NCBI GenBank assembly: GCA_021734865.1
Contig: JAIPIC010000011.1
Span: forward strand, 1-41,523
Length of the DNA stretch: 41,523 nucleotides
From: Candidatus Woesearchaeota archaeon
Lineage (GTDB): Archaea; Nanobdellota; Nanobdellia; Woesearchaeales; JAIPIC01
Direction: 5' to 3'
Shown: positions 1 to 5,949 of the stretch, one piece after another
Position numbering within the stretch: the first letter of the stretch is position 1
Layout: each line of letters opens with the position of its first letter
Position numbers and translations under genes: made by a program
Notes under the pieces: model-generated
Database searches by the model: none
What the model saw: only the letters and a program-made list of their open reading frames with translations
Told to the model about the DNA's origin: nothing

Positions 1-19
1 AATCGCAATTATCAGTACG

Positions 20-137
20 GAAAAATGGTACATTTTTTGTACAAGAAATGCATATGCATTTCTTTGTATTGAAAATCTCGCACTAAAGTGCGGGGTATTT
101 GAATCCCGATGAAACCCTCGCAAGCGAGATTTTCAAT
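20..137. repeat. Multi-hairpin structured repeat, left copy
   Basis: Several inverted repeats follow one another: AAAAATG-GTA-CATTTTT (21-37), the perfect palindrome GAAATGCATATGCATTTC (45-62), CGCACTAAAGTGCG (79-92), and CTCGC-AA-GCGAG (117-128). A 14-bp pair, ATTGAAAATCTCGC (68-81) and GCGAGATTTTCAAT (124-137), encloses the last two. The first two hairpins and their spacer (GTACAAGAAA) recur in the same orientation at 41437-41486, so this is a repeat family and not only local structure. It could be a non-autonomous transposon, an IS200/IS605-type end, or a REP-like intergenic element. No transposase is seen in the window. Confidence 0.65.
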
Positions 138-173
138 AAAATGACCTTACAACAACAAATTGATGGAGATTAA

Positions 174-449
174 ATGCTAATAACTGTTAAGGATGGGATT
201 ATTCTGACATTAAATCCTAGGTTTTATGACCTAGATTCTATAATAACAGCATTATCCGAGTTATCATCTAATTTCAGAACAAGGATGGAATCCGAATCCG
301 GGTATAAATCAACAGTGTCTCAGAAGTATATTAAGATTTTTCTTACTACTAAAAATCACCATTCTAATATTAATTCAGTCAAGAACAGAAATAGAATTAA
401 GATATTTTTGACAAGGGCTCTAAATGATAAAAATAACAGCACCAGTTAA
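174..449 (+). CDS. Small unknown protein, first gene of the U32 cassette
   Basis: A 91-residue protein with a GGAG Shine-Dalgarno sequence at 165-168, five bases before the ATG. Its N-terminal half (residues 1-40) reads like a small alpha/beta fold with strand ILTLNPRFY followed by helix DLDSIITALSEL, which faintly recalls HxsD/PqqD-type small proteins; the C-terminal half is basic and Asn/Lys-rich. It overlaps the next gene by 26 bases, so the two are probably translated together, and it may act as an accessory or carrier protein for the U32 enzymes. I do not recognise the family with any certainty. It lies directly after the structured repeat, which may carry or disturb its promoter. Confidence 0.55.
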   Translation: MLITVKDGIILTLNPRFYDLDSIITALSELSSNFRTRMESESGYKSTVSQKYIKIFLTTKNHHSNINSVKNRNRIKIFLTRALNDKNNSTS

Positions 450-1311
450 TCAAGAGATGGATGCACGTTTGGATGCGGATGAATTTTATACTGGTCATCT
501 TCCTGGATCATGGATCAGAAGATTTGGAATCCTTGCCGCACCGAGTAGGAGATATTTTAATGAGTCATACGCTCAGGATGCAATCTCAAAAATTGTGCGA
601 TTAGCTGGTGCAAAACCAGTTTATATCACTTATAATGCTCCCTTTTACAATGAGGCCCAGAAGAAGATTATCATAAAGGATATTGAAGAAATGATTCGGC
701 AGGGTGTGAGTGGTTTTATTATTGCTGACTTTACTTTGATAGATGAGATTCATAAGATAAATAAGGGCAATAAATCGGTCGAGATTCATCTGAGTACGGT
801 TGGAAATGTTTTTAACAAAGAGTCCGCGCGCTTCTTTTTCAATATGGGGGTAGATAGGATAATTCTCCCAAGACAATTAAAATTTGATGAGATCAAAAAG
901 ATTGTAACTACAATTCCTGGAAAATATGAGGTGTTCATGCTTTTTGACTTGTGCAGGAATATTGATGGAATGTGTTCTTTCCAGCATGGTCTGGAGGATA
1001 CTTTAGGTTATGACCATGGGTGTTTGTACTTAAACAAATATGAAGACCCTGATAAGGATTTAAATTCCAGAATATCATACTGTCAAAGGAGGAAATTGAA
1101 GTTCCCTATGTTCTGTGCTGCATGTTATATTGATAAATTCAAAAAAATAGGGATTCATTCGGTAAAAATCGTAGGAAGAAGGATGCCTCATGAACTGAAG
1201 GAAAAAGGGGTGCAGTTCATCAGAGCGGTTATTAATGGTAAAGAACCAAAGGAGAGTTATGCAAGACATTTCTTGCGGCGTTGCCCTATGATAAAATCAA
1301 ACTATTATTGA
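424..1311 (+). CDS. U32-family protein with UbiU-like iron-sulfur cysteines
   Basis: A 295-residue protein of the peptidase U32 family. The start at 424 keeps the first barrel strand (KITAPVNQ). The core STVGNVFNKESARFFFNMG...ILPRQL matches the family's barrel segment. C177-RNID-G-M-C184-S fits the U32 signature C-x4-G-x-C-x-x-S, and C200 and C231/C234 complete a spacing close to the four [4Fe-4S] ligands of UbiU (C169, C176, C193, C232). Characterised members (UbiU/UbiV, TrhP, RlhA) are O2-independent hydroxylases acting on ubiquinone precursors, tRNA or rRNA, not proven proteases. The neighbour encodes a UbiV-like domain, so a UbiU/UbiV-like heterodimer is plausible. The substrate is unknown. 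Confidence 0.82.
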   Translation: MIKITAPVNQEMDARLDADEFYTGHLPGSWIRRFGILAAPSRRYFNESYAQDAISKIVRLAGAKPVYITYNAPFYNEAQKKIIIKDIEEMIRQGVSGFIIADFTLIDEIHKINKGNKSVEIHLSTVGNVFNKESARFFFNMGVDRIILPRQLKFDEIKKIVTTIPGKYEVFMLFDLCRNIDGMCSFQHGLEDTLGYDHGCLYLNKYEDPDKDLNSRISYCQRRKLKFPMFCAACYIDKFKKIGIHSVKIVGRRMPHELKEKGVQFIRAVINGKEPKESYARHFLRRCPMIKSNYY

Positions 1312-1338
1312 TAAAATAGATTATTACAAAATAGTAAA

Positions 1339-2901
1339 ATGAAAAAAAAAAGTAATCAGGAAGGGCTATGGGAATCCTATTACAAAAATTATCAGATGGG
1401 TCCTTGGGAGACGACTGACTTTGATTATTCTTTAAAGGTACTGCTTGAAAATAAGCAATCTAAATCTACAGAGAATGAGTTGTCTACAAAGCAATCTGTT
1501 TTGGATGTTGGTTGTGGTACTGGACGCAACTGTAAGCTTATGAGAGATCTTGGTTTTGATGTGACTGGCATCGATATATCAAAGACTGCAATTGAAAAAG
1601 CAAAAAAGGTTGTTAAATGTCATGTAATGTCATCCTTAAATATGAATTTTAAGAAATGTTTCCAACTTGTAGTTGATTATGGCTGCCTGCATTCATGTAA
1701 GGGTGATGAAGTGATTCATCTCAGGAATGTTTGGAATGCTCTTGAGCCGGATGGGTTGTATATCTTAAGAGTATTTTCAGATAATCATCCTTTAAAGGAT
1801 GCTTATGAATTATTTCATAAGCTCAATATAGGTTTTTATTCAAAAAGCAGGATTACCAAGCTTGTGAAAAGGTTCTTTAAGATCGTCCATTATGGCCCTG
1901 ATATTGAGAGAAATGGGAAAAATAAAAATTTCCACCTTTTTTTGTTGAAACCATTGCCGCATGAACGAAACGTATGGGGTTTTCCAGAGATCAGTTTTAA
2001 GAGGAATCTAAGACCAATAATCAAGCATGAGATTGCCGTACATATTAACGATAAGAATTATCAAAAAGATTGTGACATCACAAGATGTGACTCAAAAATT
2101 GTTAAGATTGGCAGATTTGACGCAACAAGGATCTATTATGGAAATGAATTCTGCTCAAGGATTAAACCTGATATTAGGGTTTTTAAGAATAATGATATAG
2201 CAATCACTCTATTGACACCCCTTATTCCAGAAGAGGACTTAAAAAGTTGGGTTTCAATAATCAAAGATTTGTCCGTAAGTCATCCCAATTCTGAGGTTGT
2301 TTTCAATGATTGGGGGATTCTTAATACTATCAATGAGTACGGTCTCAAACCTGTTTTGGGCAGGCTCTTGGTCAGGCAAAAGAATGATCCCAGAACTATT
2401 AGACTCAAGTCACTTGTTCCTAATTTCAGAAACTTTATGGAATGCTCGCTAAGTTCAAAGGCCTTTATTGATTTTCTGCTGCAAAACGGAATAAGAAGGG
2501 TTGAACTGTCCAACACATTGCAGGGTATTTATGTTCCAAAAGACGCTTGGAAGCGTCTTAAGATTACACTTCATATACCTGATGTCCCTATTTCTGTGAC
2601 TAGAATGTGCATGTTTGCAGGGGGCGACAAACCTAGTAATAATCGTAACTTTGGGATAATCGACTGCGCTCAGGAATGTAGGAGCAACTGTGAGAATCCG
2701 GATACTGTAAAAGGTTCACGTGATAAAAGCAATATAAGAAATAGAGATAAAATAATTGATAGTCGGAAGCGGATGATCTTGGATGATATATCTATGCCAT
2801 ATAAATTATTTCTCGAGGGAAATGTACAGTATTATGAAAATTATTCACTAGAAAATATTTCTGTTAGTGATAGGCTTGTTTTCCATCCGAAAAGCATATA
2901 A
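1339..2901 (+). CDS. SAM methyltransferase fused to a UbiV-like U32 domain
   Basis: A 520-residue two-domain protein. Residues about 50-205 are a class I SAM-dependent methyltransferase with motif I DVGCGTG (56-62) and acidic motif GIDI (77-80), nearest in feel to TehB/UbiG-type enzymes. Residues about 250-520 resemble U32 proteins of the UbiV/YhbV branch: NDWG (323-326), PVLGRLLVRQKNDPR (338-352), a strand-helix repeat FIDFLLQNGIRRVELS, and a cysteine set C424, C443, C447, C451 like the UbiV cluster ligands. It follows the U32 gene by 27 bases in the same direction. The fusion suggests a hydroxylation step coupled to methylation (inference). The reading frame is continuous through both domains, so this is not an obvious frameshift joining two genes. 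Confidence 0.75.
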   Translation: MKKKSNQEGLWESYYKNYQMGPWETTDFDYSLKVLLENKQSKSTENELSTKQSVLDVGCGTGRNCKLMRDLGFDVTGIDISKTAIEKAKKVVKCHVMSSLNMNFKKCFQLVVDYGCLHSCKGDEVIHLRNVWNALEPDGLYILRVFSDNHPLKDAYELFHKLNIGFYSKSRITKLVKRFFKIVHYGPDIERNGKNKNFHLFLLKPLPHERNVWGFPEISFKRNLRPIIKHEIAVHINDKNYQKDCDITRCDSKIVKIGRFDATRIYYGNEFCSRIKPDIRVFKNNDIAITLLTPLIPEEDLKSWVSIIKDLSVSHPNSEVVFNDWGILNTINEYGLKPVLGRLLVRQKNDPRTIRLKSLVPNFRNFMECSLSSKAFIDFLLQNGIRRVELSNTLQGIYVPKDAWKRLKITLHIPDVPISVTRMCMFAGGDKPSNNRNFGIIDCAQECRSNCENPDTVKGSRDKSNIRNRDKIIDSRKRMILDDISMPYKLFLEGNVQYYENYSLENISVSDRLVFHPKSI

Positions 2902-2977
2902 ATCCAGAATGCCTACCTTACAGGATAAGTAGTAGTTAAATATTGTTATCAACACAGATATTTATTGAGGGGTATAT

Positions 2978-3871
2978 ATGACTGAAGAACTGAATTCTAA
3001 AAATAACGGAATCAAATTAAAAACTGGCCTTGCTGATATGCTAAAGGGCGGTGTGATCATGGATGTAGTTACTGCTGAGCATGCAGCTATTGCTGAAAAA
3101 GCCGGTGCTGTCGCTGTAATGGCACTTGAGAGGGTGCCCTCTGACATTAGGCAGGCAGGCGGCGTTGCACGGATGAGCGATCCAAAGCTTATCAAGGAGA
3201 TAATGGCTTCAACAACAATACCTGTAATGGCAAAGATTAGAATTGGTCACTTTGCAGAAGCACAAATTCTAGAGTCTTTAGGTGTTGATTATATTGATGA
3301 ATCAGAGGTTCTGACTCCTGCTGATGAGAAGTATCATGTAAGCAAATGGGATTTCAAGGTTCCTTTTGTGTGCGGATGTACAGGATTGGGCGAAGCCCTC
3401 AGGAGGATTCATGAAGGTGCCGCTATGATCCGGACAAAAGGTGAGGCTGGTACAGGGAACGTTGTAGAGGCTGTGAGGCACATGAGGACAGTTAATGAGG
3501 AGATTGCTGCTTTGAAGGAAATGTCGGAATCTGAATTAGACACTAAAGCTAAGGAGTATCGTGTTCCTGTTGAGCTTCTCAAGAAGGTAAGGGAACTGGG
3601 ACGTCTTCCGGTTGTGAATTTTGCTGCAGGAGGGATTGCAACCCCAGCAGATGCTTCTTTAATGATGCAACTAGGTTGTGATGGCATATTTGTCGGTTCA
3701 GGCATATTTAAATCTTCAAATCCAACAGCCATGGCTCGTGCTATTGTCGATGCAACAACAAATTATAAGGATTCAAAGAAGCTGGCTGAGGTTTCTGAGG
3801 GTATTGGTGACCCCATGAAGGGTCAAAACATTGCAGACCTTGATGTGAAACTCTCTGAAAGGGGCTGGTAA
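2978..3871 (+). CDS. pdxS: Pyridoxal 5'-phosphate synthase lyase subunit PdxS
   Basis: A 297-residue PdxS, full length for the family. It condenses ribose 5-phosphate, glyceraldehyde 3-phosphate and ammonia into PLP. D29 ([11 protein letters not shown]), the Schiff-base lysine K86 in MAKIRIGH, and K154 in [10 protein letters not shown] are in their expected places, and the phosphate-binding [12 protein letters not shown] and [12 protein letters not shown] loops are intact. A GAGGGG ribosome-binding sequence precedes the ATG. PdxT follows after one base and would supply ammonia from glutamine. A complete de novo B6 pair is notable if the host is a reduced-genome archaeon. Confidence 0.98.
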   Translation: MTEELNSKNNGIKLKTGLADMLKGGVIMDVVTAEHAAIAEKAGAVAVMALERVPSDIRQAGGVARMSDPKLIKEIMASTTIPVMAKIRIGHFAEAQILESLGVDYIDESEVLTPADEKYHVSKWDFKVPFVCGCTGLGEALRRIHEGAAMIRTKGEAGTGNVVEAVRHMRTVNEEIAALKEMSESELDTKAKEYRVPVELLKKVRELGRLPVVNFAAGGIATPADASLMMQLGCDGIFVGSGIFKSSNPTAMARAIVDATTNYKDSKKLAEVSEGIGDPMKGQNIADLDVKLSERGW

Positions 3872-3872
3872 C

Positions 3873-4451
3873 TTGGTCAAGGTCGGTGTCCTGGCTTTGC
3901 AGGGTGATTTCAGGGAGCATATCTGGAGACTCAAAGCATTGAATGTGGATGCGTTTGAGGTTAGAAAAATAGATGAACTTGATGCAGTTGATGGGTTGAT
4001 TATTCCAGGAGGAGAATCTACCACAATTGGAAAGCTTATCCGCCGCAATGGTTTGACTGATCTATTGAGGAGATACCATAAACCAATCTGGGGAACATGC
4101 GCTGGAGCTATCCTTCTGGCTAAAGATATCGAGGACAGCGATCAATTCAAACTTGGCCTAATGAATATAACGATCAGAAGAAATGATTATGGCAGGCAGA
4201 TCGATTCTTTCTCTCAGGATATTGAATTAAACATCAATGATCAGAGAACCTCTTTTAATGCAATCTTCATCCGCGCCCCAAGGATTACAAAACTGGGAGA
4301 AAGTGTCAAATCTTTAGCTGAGTGTAATGGTGATGCAGTCATGGTAATAGAAAAGAATAGGCTGGCGACAACCTTTCACCCTGAACTGACAGATATGAAT
4401 ACTGTTCACAAATTCTTTGTTGAATTGATAGTTAAGCAACAGAATCACTGA
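3873..4451 (+). CDS. pdxT: Pyridoxal 5'-phosphate synthase glutaminase subunit PdxT
   Basis: A 192-residue class I glutamine amidotransferase that hydrolyses glutamine and channels ammonia to PdxS. The nucleophile C76 lies in GTCAGAI, the His-Glu pair H169/E171 in FHPEL, and the oxyanion strand in PGGESTTIG (45-53). The start codon is TTG, one base after the pdxS stop. It is the only in-frame start giving the conserved VGVLALQGDFREH N-terminus, and it implies translational coupling. In the C-terminal part the family's RAP motif is present as IRAPRI. Confidence 0.97.
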   Translation: MVKVGVLALQGDFREHIWRLKALNVDAFEVRKIDELDAVDGLIIPGGESTTIGKLIRRNGLTDLLRRYHKPIWGTCAGAILLAKDIEDSDQFKLGLMNITIRRNDYGRQIDSFSQDIELNINDQRTSFNAIFIRAPRITKLGESVKSLAECNGDAVMVIEKNRLATTFHPELTDMNTVHKFFVELIVKQQNH

Positions 4452-4510
4452 TTAAATGAGATAATCATCTTTTTGTATGATTGAATTTTATATCAAGATT
4501 TAATATCAAT

Positions 4511-5191
4511 TCACTTATTTCGGTTATTAAAGAAGTTCCTTACAGGATCAGTCATGCTTTTTTGGAGATATCTTATCCTGCACAGCCGCATAAATAGAAC
4601 CAGATCATTTCCATTTTTGATTTTTATCCTGTTCTTCAATATTTCTTTTTGTTCCTCAGGACTTAATACTCCAATTGCGTCAAGAAAATAATCAAGTGTA
4701 GTATTAAATGTGACACCTGCCATATTAAGGATTTTAGTTGAAGCACGACCGATATGGTCTATGAAATCCTTAAAAATCAGTTGGACACCGTGCTCTTCAA
4801 ACATTTCAGATACAATTTTCTGCACCTCATGATCACTAAACATAATATCTTTTGGAAGTTCAGTCAACAGCGCTTTCAGCTCTTTGTCCAGCTCACTATC
4901 ACTCGATCGTGGGTGGACATTCTTAAGATACTCACTGTATGCGCCAATATCTTTAATCAGCTCTTTAGATAATTCTGTGCTTATTTTGTCCCAATTTGTC
5001 TTGTAGATTACTTTCTTTCCCTCCCTCTCTTTTGTTATGAAATCCATGTCCAGAAGTTGATCCAACTGCCGGAATACCACAGGTATAGATTTTCCTGTCT
5101 CTCGAGCGATTTCAGAAGCATAATCAATTCCGGTTACTACGAATGTGAGAACTTCATTTAGAACCCCCGATACGACATCTTCCTTTGTCAT
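4511..5191 (-). CDS. ArsR/MarR-like winged-helix transcriptional regulator
   Basis: A 226-residue protein with an N-terminal winged helix at about 8-70 (IDYASEIARETGKSIPVVFRQLDQLLDMDFITKE, then wing EGKKVIYK). The long helical C-terminal region (residues 75-226) resembles nothing I recognise and may bind an effector or dimerise. The start at 5191 lies about 27 bases from a TATA-like TATTTAAATATT (5214-5223 core), so the transcript is probably leaderless. It is divergent from the gene at 5326, with two palindromic operator candidates between them, which suggests that it controls itself and that neighbour. Confidence 0.75.
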   Translation of the reverse strand: MTKEDVVSGVLNEVLTFVVTGIDYASEIARETGKSIPVVFRQLDQLLDMDFITKEREGKKVIYKTNWDKISTELSKELIKDIGAYSEYLKNVHPRSSDSELDKELKALLTELPKDIMFSDHEVQKIVSEMFEEHGVQLIFKDFIDHIGRASTKILNMAGVTFNTTLDYFLDAIGVLSPEEQKEILKNRIKIKNGNDLVLFMRLCRIRYLQKSMTDPVRNFFNNRNK

Positions 5192-5228
5192 CTGAATATC
5201 ATCAACAGTTAGCTATTTAAATATTACC

Positions 5229-5245
5229 TTTACCCAAAGGGTAAA
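5229..5245. promoter_or_regulatory. Candidate operator 1 (17-bp perfect palindrome)
   Basis: TTTACCCAAAGGGTAAA is a perfect inverted repeat with a 3-base centre. It sits just upstream of the TATA-like box of the minus-strand regulator gene and upstream of the likely TATA of the plus-strand gene. A variant copy lies exactly 40 bases on, centre to centre. Binding by the adjacent winged-helix protein is inferred. Confidence 0.7.
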
Positions 5246-5268
5246 CTTTATTAATCATCTTTATTTCA

Positions 5269-5285
5269 TTTACCTCAAAGGTAAA
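5269..5285. promoter_or_regulatory. Candidate operator 2 (17-bp palindrome)
   Basis: TTTACCTCAAAGGTAAA has the same 6-base arms as operator 1 and the same total length. With TTTATTAA (about 5246-5253) as the TATA box of the plus-strand gene, this site would overlap that gene's transcription start, a position typical of repression. The 40-bp centre spacing is close to four helical turns. Confidence 0.68.
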
Positions 5286-5325
5286 CCTTGCTGTCAATTC
5301 CACCGACAGTCAGGAGGTGATACAA

Positions 5326-5931
5326 ATGATAGACCTACAGAGGAAAGAAGGGTATTCAGAGTTAGCAATGCTTACACAAAAGCATTACAATAATCTTGGG
5401 ACTGCTTCAAAGATAGTATTACTGGAAGGGATGGGTTTTGAGAAATCAAGCTTTGTAGATGTCAGAGATCAAGAAAGCACATACTACAATCCCTGGCTGA
5501 TATACAGCAGACCAAAAGGAGCTGACCTAACAGATTACTTGGCAATCAGCCAGAAAGGTAATCTCCTATATGCAAGTGACTGGTTCAATAATGTCAGTGA
5601 TGGGCACGACCATGCCAGAAGCGCTCTGGAGAACATGGTCAAGCAGTACGATGCAAGCTTCTTATCGCCTGCAAGTAAGTTTCCTTCATACAGTGAATTC
5701 GTTGGTGGACGAATAACCAACGTACAAGAAAAATATGGAACTGGATTCATGGGAACTACCCTGTCTGTTGTTGAAGCGATATTGAGTCCATTCACATATA
5801 TGTTTGGCTCGATGATTTGTGAGATTACAAAGGAGAATAACAGACAGAGATATTTGACATCAAATGGATTGATAGAAGGTTCGGTCGGTTGGAAAAAGAT
5901 GATTGATCCAGGTGGATACATGATGTGTTAG
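5326..5931 (+). CDS. Unknown protein under a dual-operator promoter
   Basis: A 201-residue protein from the ATG at 5326. The ORF track begins at a GTG (5317) inside the strong Shine-Dalgarno GGAGGTGA (5313-5320), so the ATG five bases later is the better start. I recognise no family. The sequence looks soluble for most of its length (YYNPWLIYSRPKGADLTDYLAISQKGNLLYASDW), with a hydrophobic stretch near residues 143-163 (GTTLSVVEAILSPFTYMFGSMI) that might be one membrane or amphipathic segment. It is divergent from a winged-helix regulator. A hairpin CTGTC/GACAG (5291-5309) lies in its leader. The context suggests a tightly repressed single-gene response. Confidence 0.72.
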   Translation: MIDLQRKEGYSELAMLTQKHYNNLGTASKIVLLEGMGFEKSSFVDVRDQESTYYNPWLIYSRPKGADLTDYLAISQKGNLLYASDWFNNVSDGHDHARSALENMVKQYDASFLSPASKFPSYSEFVGGRITNVQEKYGTGFMGTTLSVVEAILSPFTYMFGSMICEITKENNRQRYLTSNGLIEGSVGWKKMIDPGGYMMC

Positions 5932-5949
5932 TTCTTAGTAGTGCAAGGT

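Noticed and set aside
91-109. GCGGGGTATTTGAATCCC resembles a tRNA T-arm
   Set aside because: No acceptor stem, D-arm or anticodon arm can be found around it; it is part of the multi-hairpin repeat.
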